A DNA stretch of 64,000 nt from assembly GCA_963750065.1 (NCBI GenBank), contig CAVVPK010000024.1, positions 124,001 through 188,000 of the forward strand, written 5' to 3'. The stretch is from CAVSRC01 sp963750065 (GTDB taxonomy: Bacteria > Pseudomonadota > Alphaproteobacteria > Rhizobiales > Kaistiaceae). Below the pieces are notes generated by a model. That model saw only the letters and a list, made by a program, of their open reading frames with translations, had not been told where the DNA came from and did not search any database. Positions 46,002-54,231 of the stretch are shown one piece after another. A program made the position numbers and the translations under genes. Every line of letters begins with the position of its first letter. Within the stretch, counting starts at the first letter, position 1.

Positions 46002-46448
46002 TCAGCGATTGTGGCCGACCCGCTCGCCAAGCGCCGTCACAACCCGCAATGCGCCGTCACTCTGGCCCGCCGGCAACACCAGCCGGGGAAGTGCAATTCC
46101 GGCAATCTCGGCATGACCGTCGGGGTCCGGCAGGCGCGGGCACGCGGGCGCGGGCAGGAGGTCGACCACCAGGTCGATGACCACCGGAGAGACGTGGGGC
46201 CGGCGCAGGATGCCCTGTCCGCGCACCTCGATCAGGCCGGCGAGCTCCCGCGGGGCGCTGGCGACCAGTCGGCCGTGATGGGCGGCCAGCACCACCCGGT
46301 CATCGGCGGCAAGCGCATTGCGTGCGCCGTCCATCATGATCAGCGCCAGGAGGAGGGAGGACTTGCCGCTCGCCGAAGCGCCACGGATGAGCACGCCATG
46401 GTCGCCGACGAGCGCCGCGCTGGCATGGACGGTCGCCGCGGCGCTCAT
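46002..46448 (-). CDS. hprK: HPr kinase/phosphorylase, short alphaproteobacterial form
   Basis: A 148-residue protein with the P-loop GASASGKS at residues 23-30 and DDRV further on. It corresponds only to the C-terminal catalytic domain of Firmicute HprK, the N-terminal domain being absent, as usual in Alphaproteobacteria. It phosphorylates the regulatory serine of HPr. Its start overlaps the chvG stop by ATGA, placing PTS control in the ChvG/ChvI operon. Confidence 0.92.
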   Translation of the reverse strand: MSAAATVHASAALVGDHGVLIRGASASGKSSLLLALIMMDGARNALAADDRVVLAAHHGRLVASAPRELAGLIEVRGQGILRRPHVSPVVIDLVVDLLPAPACPRLPDPDGHAEIAGIALPRLVLPAGQSDGALRVVTALGERVGHNR

Positions 46449-48226
46449 GCCAGCGGCAGGCGCACCGTGAAGCGGGCGCCGAGCACTTGGCGGTCGGCGC
46501 CAGGCGTCGCGGCGGCCTTGGTGCGGTTTTCCGCCCAGATGCGGCCGTCATGCGCCTCGACGATCTGGCGCGAGATCGACAGGCCGAGCCCGGAGTTCTG
46601 GCCGAAGGTCTCTTCGCCGCCCCCGCGGTCGGTATAGAAGCGCTCGAAGATGCGCTCGAACTGGTCGGCGCGGATGCCGGGGCCGTCATCCTCGACCACC
46701 ACCTCGACATGCTTGTCGTCGTGGCGCGCCGCGATGTGCACGGTGCCATCCTTGCGGCAGAACGAGCGGGCATTGTCGATCAGGTTGTTGAACACCTGAC
46801 CGAGCCGGCTGTCGTGGCCGAAAACCACATAGGCGCCGGGCGCCTCGTCGGCGAAATCGAGCGCGATCGCCGGTCCGTCGCCCTTGGACGTGTCGCTGGA
46901 AATGCTCACCACCGTGGTCAGCAGCTTGCGGATGTCGACCGGGGTGGCGTCCTGCCGGGCGAGTTCCGCATCCAGCCGCGAGGCATCGGAGATATCGCTG
47001 ATCAGGCGGTCGAGCCGCCTTATGTCGTGCTGGATGATGCCGGCCAGACGCGCCTTGGCCTCCTCGGTCCTGGCCAGCGGCAGCGTCTCCACCGCGCTTC
47101 TCAGCGACGTCAGCGGGTTCTTCAGCTCGTGCGCCACATCGGCGGCGAAGCTTTCGATGGCGTCGATGCGGTCGTAGAGCGCCCCGGTCATCTCGCGCAG
47201 CGCCTGGCTGAGATGACCGATCTCGTCGCGGCGGCGGCTGAAATCGGGGATTTCCGGCCGCGATTTGACGCGGTGGCGCACCAGGTCGGCGGCGTCCGCC
47301 AGACGGCGCAGGGGTGCGGCGATGGTGCCGGCAAGCAGGATCGAAAGCACGATGGTGACGCCGGCCGCCACCAGGAACACGCGCACGATCGCCAGCCGTT
47401 CGGCATGGACGATGGTGTCGATGTCGCCGCCCTGCGTCGACAGGAGCAGCGCGCCGTGGACGGTGCGGTAGCGCTGGATGGGCACGGCGACCGAGACGAT
47501 CAGCTCGCCGAGGTCGTTGATGCGCACGATCTTCTCGGGCTGGCCGTTGAGCGCGGCGACCACTTCCTTGTAGCCGCGGCCGTTGGCGCCGCCGAGTTCC
47601 TTGTACATGGGCAGATCGCGGCTCGACAGCCACAGATTAAAGCGCCGCCAGATGGTTTCCAGCCAGGATTCGCTGGTCGCGTCGGGCGGCGGCAGATCGA
47701 AGCGCAGGATCTGGCCGCCGGGATAGAGGTGGCGGGAATCGACGATCAGCGTGCCGTCGCGATCGTAGATGCGCGCGCGCGTGCGCGTCGGCGAGATCAG
47801 CCTGAGCAGGACCGGCGCCACCTTCTCCGGGTTGATGGAGAAATCGAGGTCGGCATAGTTCTGGTCGAGCGGCGAGATGCTCTGGCCGGTCTGCAGGTCG
47901 AGATATTTCTCCGGGTCGATATAGACGTTGTCCTTGTCGACGGTCGCCTGCGAGGCGATGGCACCGGCGATGATCTCGCCCTGGGTGAGCAGGGCGGAGA
48001 CGCGGGCGTCGATGAGGCCGGCGCGGAACTGGTTGAGAAACAGGATGCCGGACACCTGAACGATCAGCGCCGCCATGTTGAGGATGACGATGCGCCGGGT
48101 CAGGCTGGTGAAAGGCGGGGTCGCAGACCGGCGCGAAAACCACGCGGCGACGCGGCGCACAATCCCCGTCCGCGGCGCCGCCGCGGCCAGATCAGCCAGC
48201 TTCCGGTCTTCGATCCCTGCCGTCAT
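46445..48226 (-). CDS. chvG: Sensor histidine kinase ChvG (ExoS)
   Basis: A 593-residue inner-membrane kinase. Membrane helices at about 44-64 and 279-300 enclose a periplasmic sensor domain. A HAMP linker follows, then the H-box VAHELKNPLTSLRS with phospho-acceptor His366, NLIDNA, DDGPGI and SGLGLSI. ChvG/ChvI controls acid response, exopolysaccharide, flagella and host interaction in Rhizobiales; the periplasmic inhibitor ExoR is not in the window. It lies 25 bases after chvI. Confidence 0.95.
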   Translation of the reverse strand: MTAGIEDRKLADLAAAAPRTGIVRRVAAWFSRRSATPPFTSLTRRIVILNMAALIVQVSGILFLNQFRAGLIDARVSALLTQGEIIAGAIASQATVDKDNVYIDPEKYLDLQTGQSISPLDQNYADLDFSINPEKVAPVLLRLISPTRTRARIYDRDGTLIVDSRHLYPGGQILRFDLPPPDATSESWLETIWRRFNLWLSSRDLPMYKELGGANGRGYKEVVAALNGQPEKIVRINDLGELIVSVAVPIQRYRTVHGALLLSTQGGDIDTIVHAERLAIVRVFLVAAGVTIVLSILLAGTIAAPLRRLADAADLVRHRVKSRPEIPDFSRRRDEIGHLSQALREMTGALYDRIDAIESFAADVAHELKNPLTSLRSAVETLPLARTEEAKARLAGIIQHDIRRLDRLISDISDASRLDAELARQDATPVDIRKLLTTVVSISSDTSKGDGPAIALDFADEAPGAYVVFGHDSRLGQVFNNLIDNARSFCRKDGTVHIAARHDDKHVEVVVEDDGPGIRADQFERIFERFYTDRGGGEETFGQNSGLGLSISRQIVEAHDGRIWAENRTKAAATPGADRQVLGARFTVRLPLA

Positions 48227-48251
48227 CGCGGCACCGAAGCGGTGTTGCCGC

Positions 48252-48953
48252 TCAGGTCTCCTTGAAGCGGTAGCCGACCCCGTAAAGGGTTTCGATCATC
48301 TCGAAATCGGGGTCAACCGCCTTGAACTTCTTGCGCAACCGCTTGATGTGGCTGTCGATGGTGCGGTCGTCGACATAGACCTGATCGTCGTAGGCGGCAT
48401 CCATCAGCGCATTGCGGCTCTTGACCACGCCGGGACGGTTGGCCAGCGCGAACAGGATCAGGAACTCGGTCACCGTCAGCGTCACCGGCTTGCCGTTCCA
48501 AGTACAGGTATGGCGCTCCTGGTCCATCGCAAGCGCGCCGCGCTCGAGCACGCGCGCCGCCTCCTCCTGCTTCTTCTCCGCCGTATCGCGCGGCTGGAAG
48601 CGACGCAGCACCGCCTTCACGCGCTCGACCAGCAGGCGCTGCGAGAACGGCTTCTTGATGAAATCGTCGGCGCCCATCTTGAGGCCGAACAATTCGTCGA
48701 TTTCGTCGTCTTTCGAGGTCAGGAAGATGACCGGCAGGTCGGTCTTCTGGCGCAGGCGGCGCAGCAGTTCCATGCCGTCCATGCGCGGCATCTTGATGTC
48801 GAGAATGGCAAGGTCCGGCAGCGTGGCCTGAAAACCGTCGAGCGCCGAGGCGCCATCGGTATAGGTCTGTACGCGGTAACCTTCGGACTCGAGTGCAATG
48901 GACACAGAAGCCAGAATATTGCGATCGTCGTCAACCAGGGCGATCGTTGGCAT
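48252..48953 (-). CDS. chvI: Response regulator ChvI
   Basis: A 233-residue OmpR-family regulator. The receiver has DDDRN, the phospho-acceptor Asp52 in LAILDIKMPRMDG and the conserved Lys in FIKKPF. The C-terminal winged helix carries VDDRTIDSHIKRLRKKF and ETLYGVGYRF. ATG 48953 (MPTIALVDDD) is the family start; an upstream ATG at 49025 in frame adds unlike sequence. It heads the chvI-chvG-hprK-EIIA-HPr cluster. Confidence 0.96.
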   Translation of the reverse strand: MPTIALVDDDRNILASVSIALESEGYRVQTYTDGASALDGFQATLPDLAILDIKMPRMDGMELLRRLRQKTDLPVIFLTSKDDEIDELFGLKMGADDFIKKPFSQRLLVERVKAVLRRFQPRDTAEKKQEEAARVLERGALAMDQERHTCTWNGKPVTLTVTEFLILFALANRPGVVKSRNALMDAAYDDQVYVDDRTIDSHIKRLRKKFKAVDPDFEMIETLYGVGYRFKET

Positions 48954-49401
48954 CCAGTTGTCTCCAGATTTCAGACAGCCCCCGAACATGCGGCAGACCG
49001 CCTTTGGCGTCAGGATTGCGTGCAAAATGTGGCGTGAAGTTAGCGGATTCCAAGCAAAATCGCCAATTCGCCTGTTATATTCCTAACAAGGTCGAGGGGC
49101 TTGTCCCGCCGGCCACGGCTGCTGTCAACCCGACCGCGGCTGCGGCTCCTTCCGCGCCATGAGCAGATTGGCCGTCTCGCCCGCGGCCGCGGCGGCTTGA
49201 TTTCCCTCAAGTGGTGAACGATGCCGCCACGCTACGCCGGGTACTGGCCGATCTCGCAGAGACTGCGCGGGACAGGGCCCGATGACAATTGGCCGGGCGC
49301 GACAGACGACCAGCGCCTGGGCTTGCCAAGGAGTGCGATGAACGCCATGAGGTCCGTTCGCGGCACCGCCTGCCACAGAGCCATGGCAACGGAGTCCTGA
49401 C
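48954..49401. other. Long intergenic region between divergent chvI and regB
   Basis: These 448 bases contain no convincing gene. On the chvI side, TTGGCG (49066-49061) and TAACTT (49042-49037) with an 18-base spacer could be a promoter on the minus strand. The stretch 49040-49090 is AT-richer than its surroundings. On the regB side, GGAG at 49391-49394 is the ribosome binding site. I see no clear terminator or repeat. In several relatives pckA occupies the position next to chvI; no trace of it is visible. Confidence 0.5.
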
Positions 49402-50733
49402 ATGCCCGACCGCGCGCCTGCCACGACGGAATTCGCCAGCCGCAGCCTGCGTCTCGATACACTGGTGCGCCTGCGCTGGCTGGCGGTGGCCGGCCAGGCG
49501 ACGGCGGTGCTTTTCGTCGCCGGGGGCCTCGGTTTCCCTTTGCCGATTGCCGGCTGCCTCCTGCTCATCGGCCTGTCGGCGCTGGTCAACATCGCTCTAC
49601 GCCTGCGCTTTTCCCCGACACTGCGTCTCGGGCAATGGCCGGCGCTGGCACTGCTGGCCTATGACCTTGGCCAACTGGGCGCACTGCTCTTTCTCACCGG
49701 CGGTCTCGACAATCCCTTCGCCATGCTGCTGTTGGTGCCGGTGATCGTCTCGGCGACGACGCTGCCGCCTCGCGCCACCGTGGTGCTGGGGGCGATGGTG
49801 GTGGCCACGGCAAGCCTGCTGGCGCTCCTCCACTGGCCGCTGCCCTGGTACATGGGCGAGAGCCTGATCATCCCGCTGGCCTATACCGCCGGCGTGTGGG
49901 TGGCGCTGGTTCTGGCCTGCGCCTTCACCGGCATCTACACCTTCCGCGTGGCGGAAGAAGCGCGCCAGCTCGCTCGCGCGCTCACCGCGACCGAAATGGT
50001 GCTCGCCCGTGAGCATCACCTCTCCGCCCTCGATGGGCTGGCCGCGGCGGCGGCGCACGAGCTCGGCACGCCGCTGGCGACCATCGCCCTGGTCGCCAAG
50101 GAGATGGAGCGCGAGATGCCCGCCGGCGATCCGCGCCATGAGGATCTGGCGCTGATCAAGAGCCAGTCGCAACGCTGTCGTGAAATCCTCGGGCGGCTCA
50201 CCACGCTGTCGTGGCAGGGCGACGAGCATCTCGCCCGCGTGCCGCTGTCCCACCTGATCGAGGAGGTGGTGGCGCCCTATCGCGCTTTCGCGGCCCAGAT
50301 CTTGGTGGAGCCGGCACACGGCGAAGGCGCCGAGCCGGTCGGTCGACGCAATCCCGCCGTCGTCCAGGGCCTTGCCAATCTGGTCGAGAACGCCGTCGAT
50401 TTCGCCAGGACCAAGGTGACCGTCGCCACTGCCTGGAACGCCGGCGACGTTGCGGTCACCATCGCCGATGACGGCCCCGGCTTTGCCGCTGGCATCATGG
50501 AACGGATCGGCGAGCCCTACGTCACCACCCGCGATCCGCGCAACACGCCCAGCGACCCGGAAGTAGGCGGCCTCGGCCTCGGACTCTTCATAGCCAAGAC
50601 GCTGCTTGAGCGCTCCGGCGCGCGGCTCACCCTGGGCAACCGGGAGCCGCCGACGCGTGGCGCTATCGTCAAGGTTGTCTGGCCGCGCCGGCTCATGGAC
50701 AGCGAAACCCAGTCGATAGACGAAGATGAGTAA
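49402..50733 (+). CDS. regB: Redox-sensing histidine kinase RegB/PrrB/ActS
   Basis: A 443-residue kinase with about six membrane helices in residues 25-180. GGLDNPF at 100-106 is the ubiquinone-binding loop of RegB. AAAHELGTPLATI holds the phospho-acceptor His219. Cys259 in SQSQRCREIL matches the redox-active Cys265 of Rhodobacter RegB. LVENAVDF, DDGPGF and GGLGLGLF complete the ATP site. It senses quinone redox state and controls energy metabolism genes. GGAG lies seven bases before ATG 49402. Confidence 0.95.
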   Translation: MPDRAPATTEFASRSLRLDTLVRLRWLAVAGQATAVLFVAGGLGFPLPIAGCLLLIGLSALVNIALRLRFSPTLRLGQWPALALLAYDLGQLGALLFLTGGLDNPFAMLLLVPVIVSATTLPPRATVVLGAMVVATASLLALLHWPLPWYMGESLIIPLAYTAGVWVALVLACAFTGIYTFRVAEEARQLARALTATEMVLAREHHLSALDGLAAAAAHELGTPLATIALVAKEMEREMPAGDPRHEDLALIKSQSQRCREILGRLTTLSWQGDEHLARVPLSHLIEEVVAPYRAFAAQILVEPAHGEGAEPVGRRNPAVVQGLANLVENAVDFARTKVTVATAWNAGDVAVTIADDGPGFAAGIMERIGEPYVTTRDPRNTPSDPEVGGLGLGLFIAKTLLERSGARLTLGNREPPTRGAIVKVVWPRRLMDSETQSIDEDE

Positions 50734-50753
50734 AACCCGGGAGACGGAATAAC

Positions 50754-50782
50754 TTGGCGCAGGCCGGTCGAATCCTTATAAA
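50754..50782 (+). promoter_or_regulatory. Promoter of regA
   Basis: TTGGCG at 50754-50759 and TATAAA at 50777-50782 with a 17-base spacer, 44 bases before the regA start, suggest that regA can be transcribed independently of regB. Confidence 0.65.
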
Positions 50783-50826
50783 CCGACACGATTGTCCATC
50801 TCCGGGTGGAACGGAGACTACTGGTA

Positions 50827-51384
50827 ATGGCAGATAACGGAAGCGACACCTCCGGTCAGTTCGACATGTCGCTGCTTCTTGTCGACGACGATAAACCCTT
50901 CCTGCAACGCCTGGCGCGCGCCATGGAGGCCCGCGGCTATTCCGTGGATATTGCCGACAATGTCGCCGACGGCCTCAAGAAAGCCGAGGCCGCGCCGCCG
51001 GCCTTCGCCGTGGTCGACATGCGGCTGGAGGACGGCAACGGTCTCGACGTGATCGAGCTCCTGCGCCGGCGCCGGCCCGATTCGCGCATGGTGGTGCTGA
51101 CCGGCTACGGCAACATCGCCACCGCCGTGACCGCGGTAAAGCTCGGCGCCGTCGACTATCTGGCCAAGCCGGCCGATGCCGACGAGATCCATGCCGCACT
51201 CACCCGCGAGCCGGGGGAAAAGCCGACGCCGCCGGAGAACCCGATGTCGGCCGATCGCGTGCGTTGGGAGCACATCCAGAGGGTGTACGAACTGTGCGAG
51301 CGCAACGTCTCGGAAACCGCCCGCCGCCTCAACATGCACCGGCGCACATTGCAGCGCATCCTCGCCAAGCGAGCGCCACGCTAG
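50827..51384 (+). CDS. regA: Response regulator RegA/PrrA/ActR
   Basis: A 185-residue regulator. Phospho-acceptor Asp64 is in AVVDMRLEDGNGLDV and the conserved Lys in YLAKPADADE. A proline-rich linker (KPTPPENP) leads to a Fis-like helix-turn-helix, NVSETARRLNMHRRTLQRIL, conserved almost unchanged in the family. It partners RegB, encoded 93 bases upstream. An in-frame start at 50806 would add seven residues; ATG 50827 gives the usual protein. Confidence 0.95.
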   Translation: MADNGSDTSGQFDMSLLLVDDDKPFLQRLARAMEARGYSVDIADNVADGLKKAEAAPPAFAVVDMRLEDGNGLDVIELLRRRRPDSRMVVLTGYGNIATAVTAVKLGAVDYLAKPADADEIHAALTREPGEKPTPPENPMSADRVRWEHIQRVYELCERNVSETARRLNMHRRTLQRILAKRAPR

Positions 51385-51637
51385 CCGCAGCCTGTCCGGC
51401 CCGGACGCAATCGCCTGGACGTATGGCCACGCGTCCGTCGCCTGCCGCCTTCATCCGTTTTCCCATGCCCGCCGCTTTGTGTCCGTTCGGCTCTGCCTGC
51501 CGGGCGCGCGAGAGTCTCGCCACGCGCACGCCATCGGGCGCGCGCGACGCATAATAGTGCGCCGGCCTTTGATTCAGGCCAAAGTGACTCGCTAAGATGC
51601 CGTTGCAGATATGTGTCCATCGTCGCGAGGCACGGTA

Positions 51638-52846
51638 ATGGCAGCGCCGCTCGTCGGTCTGAAGGTTCTTGAACTGGCACGCGTCCTCGCCGGGCCGTGG
51701 GCCGGTCAGATCTTCGCCGATCTCGGGGCCGAGGTGATCAAGGTCGAGAGCCCTGCCGGCGACGATACGCGGCGCTGGGGCCCGCCTTCCGTCGACAATG
51801 GCGACGGCACCAGCGATGCCGCCTATTTCCATGCCTGCAACCGCGGCAAGCGGTCGATCGTGGTCGATTTCCGCAAGCCGGAAGGGTGCGAGATCGTTCG
51901 TCGGCTTGCCGCACGGACCGATGTCGTCATCGAGAACTTCAAGGTCGGCGCACTGACCAAGTTCGGCCTCGACTATGCCAGCCTCAAGGCGGTCAATCCG
52001 GCCATCGTCTACTGCTCGATCACCGGCTTCGGCCAGGACGGCCCCTATGCCGAGCGCCCCGGCTACGATTTCATCATCCAGGCCATGGGCGGCCTCATGG
52101 ACCTGACCGGTACACCGGAGGGCGAGCCGCAGAAGGTCGGCGTCGCCACTGTCGACATCTTCACCGGCCTCTACGCGGTCATCGCCGTCCAGGCGGCGCT
52201 GGCGCACCGCCAGCTGAGTGGCGCGGGCCAGTTGATCGACATGGCGCTACTTGACACCCAGGTGGGGGTGCTCGCCAATCAGGCGATGAACTACCTGGCC
52301 TCGGGCACTGTGCCCCACCGTCTCGGCAATGCCCATCCCAATATCGTTCCCTATCAGGTCTTCGCCACCGCCGACGGCCACATCGTCATCGCCGTCGGCA
52401 ATGACAGCCAGTTCCGCCAGTTGGTCACGGTGCTCGGCGTGCCCGACCTTGCCGACAACCCGCTGGCCACCACCAACGAGGCCCGTGTCACTAACCGTGC
52501 CGTGCTGGTGCCCGAGCTGGCGCGCCTGATCGCGCCGTTCGCCCGCGCCGATCTTCTCGCCCGGCTGGAGCAGGCGAACGTCCCTGCCGGGCCGATCAAC
52601 ACCGTCGCCGAGGTCTTTGCCGATCCGCAGGTCGTCCATCGCGCCATGCGCATTGACCTGCCGCATGGCAGCGGTGCCGGCCTGCCGTCCGTGCGCACGC
52701 CGATCGCCATGTCGGAGACGCCACTCACCAGCGATCGCGCCGCGCCGCTGCTCGGCGAGCACACCGCTGAGATTCTTGCAGAACTCGGCCACGACGCGGC
52801 CGATATCGACCGTCTGGTCAGTAACGGCGTGGTCGGCCGCCGATGA
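51638..52846 (+). CDS. Class III CoA-transferase (CaiB/BaiF family)
   Basis: A 402-residue enzyme that moves CoA between carboxylic acids. The N-terminal PLVGLKVLELARVLAGPWAG and VIKVESP are family signatures. VATVDIFTGLYA contains the aspartate that forms the acyl anhydride. Residues near YCSITGFGQDGPYAERPGYD are also conserved. GAGG lies seven bases before ATG 51638. Candidate substrates include glutarate/succinate, as for relatives of human SUGCT, which would connect with gcdH elsewhere in the window, but this is only a possibility. It is not operonic with regA (253-base gap). Confidence 0.88.
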   Translation: MAAPLVGLKVLELARVLAGPWAGQIFADLGAEVIKVESPAGDDTRRWGPPSVDNGDGTSDAAYFHACNRGKRSIVVDFRKPEGCEIVRRLAARTDVVIENFKVGALTKFGLDYASLKAVNPAIVYCSITGFGQDGPYAERPGYDFIIQAMGGLMDLTGTPEGEPQKVGVATVDIFTGLYAVIAVQAALAHRQLSGAGQLIDMALLDTQVGVLANQAMNYLASGTVPHRLGNAHPNIVPYQVFATADGHIVIAVGNDSQFRQLVTVLGVPDLADNPLATTNEARVTNRAVLVPELARLIAPFARADLLARLEQANVPAGPINTVAEVFADPQVVHRAMRIDLPHGSGAGLPSVRTPIAMSETPLTSDRAAPLLGEHTAEILAELGHDAADIDRLVSNGVVGRR

Positions 52847-52872
52847 CCGATCGCCGCCTCACTGTCGCACTG

Positions 52873-52905
52873 TCACGCAATGGCTGCGTGAGTGGCGACT
52901 TTTTC
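52873..52905 (+). terminator. Possible terminator before glgC
   Basis: TCACGCA at 52873-52879 and TGCGTGA at 52885-52891 form a perfect 7-bp stem with a five-base loop, followed after nine bases by CTTTTTCC. It lies 26 bases after the CoA-transferase stop. The T-tract is somewhat distant from the stem, so an operator role upstream of glgC is also conceivable. Confidence 0.4.
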
Positions 52906-52955
52906 CGCGCGCAATGCAATGATTTGCCGAAACGCAGACTTCGGGAGGGACATCG

Positions 52956-54215
52956 ATGGCCGAAATAACGCAGAATCCACGTCTGGCGCGGGAATCGATG
53001 GCTTATGTGCTTGCCGGCGGTCGCGGCAGCCGGCTGATGGAGCTGACCGATAAGCGGGCGAAACCCGCGGTGTTCTTCGGCGGCAAGACGCGCATCATCG
53101 ATTTCGCCCTCTCCAACGCGCTCAATTCCGGCATCCGCCGCATCGCGGTCGCCACCCAGTACAAGGCGCACAGCCTCATCCGCCACCTGCAGCGCGGCTG
53201 GGCCTTCCTCAGGACCGAACGCAACGAGAGCTTCGACATCCTGCCCGCCAGCCAGCGCACGGCGGAGGATCAGTGGTATTCCGGCACCGCCGACGCGGTC
53301 TATCAGAACATCGACATCGTCGGCAGCTATCGCCCGCACCACATCGTCGTGCTGGCCGGCGACCACATCTACAAGATGGATTACGAGCGCATGCTCGAGC
53401 AGCACGTCGGCACCGGCGCCGACGTCACCATCGGCTGCCTCGAAGTGCCGCGCATGGAGGCGACCGGCTTCGGCGTCATGCACGTCGATGCCGAGGATCG
53501 CGTCATCTCCTTCCTGGAGAAGCCCAAGGACCCGCCCGGCATACCCGACAAGCCGGATATGGCGCTCGCTTCCATGGGCATCTACGTCTTCGAGCGCGAG
53601 TTCCTGTTCGAAGAGCTGCGTCGCGACGCCGCCGATGTCAATTCCAGCCACGATTTCGGCAAGAACCTCATCCCCTACCTGGTTGCCAACGGCAAGGCGA
53701 TGGCCCACCGCTTCTCGAGCTCGTGCGTGCGCTCGAGCGGCGAGGAGGAAGCCTATTGGCGCGATGTCGGCACGGTCGATGCCTATTGGGAGGCCAACAT
53801 CGACCTCACCGACGTCATTCCGGCGCTCGATCTCTACGACCAGAGCTGGCCGATCTGGACCAATGTCGAACTCACCGCGCCGGCGAAGTTCGTCCACGAT
53901 TTCGACGATCGTCGCGGCACGGCGATCAACACCATGGTCTCCGGCGGCTGCATCGTCTCCGGTTCGATGGTGCGCCGCTCGGCGCTGTTCACCGGCGTGC
54001 GGGTCGATTCCTATTCCAACGTCGAGGGCGCGGTGGTGCTTCCCTATGCCCGCATCGGCCGCCACGTTCGCCTCAAGAATGTGGTGGTCGATCGCGGCGT
54101 CATCATTCCCGAGGGCCTGGTCGTCGGCGACGACCCGGAGCTTGACGCCAAACGCTTCCGCCGCACCGAGAAGGGCATCTGCCTCATCACTCAGGTCATG
54201 CTCGACCGTCTCTAG
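52956..54215 (+). CDS. glgC: Glucose-1-phosphate adenylyltransferase
   Basis: A 419-residue ADP-glucose pyrophosphorylase making ADP-glucose from glucose-1-phosphate and ATP, the committed step of glycogen synthesis. YVLAGGRGSRLMELTDKRAK is the nucleotide-binding start. GMGTADAVYQN-like GTADAVYQNID and VVLAGDHIYKMDY follow, and the C-terminal half is a beta-helix with PYARIGRHVRLKNVVVD. GGGAGG precedes ATG 52956. It heads the glg operon. Confidence 0.96.
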   Translation: MAEITQNPRLARESMAYVLAGGRGSRLMELTDKRAKPAVFFGGKTRIIDFALSNALNSGIRRIAVATQYKAHSLIRHLQRGWAFLRTERNESFDILPASQRTAEDQWYSGTADAVYQNIDIVGSYRPHHIVVLAGDHIYKMDYERMLEQHVGTGADVTIGCLEVPRMEATGFGVMHVDAEDRVISFLEKPKDPPGIPDKPDMALASMGIYVFEREFLFEELRRDAADVNSSHDFGKNLIPYLVANGKAMAHRFSSSCVRSSGEEEAYWRDVGTVDAYWEANIDLTDVIPALDLYDQSWPIWTNVELTAPAKFVHDFDDRRGTAINTMVSGGCIVSGSMVRRSALFTGVRVDSYSNVEGAVVLPYARIGRHVRLKNVVVDRGVIIPEGLVVGDDPELDAKRFRRTEKGICLITQVMLDRL

Positions 54216-54231
54216 GGAGCGGGATCGTCCG

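Noticed and set aside
49125..49592. A 155-residue minus-strand frame between chvI and regB
   Set aside because: Arg- and Pro-rich, overlaps the regB start, no recognisable domain or ribosome binding site.
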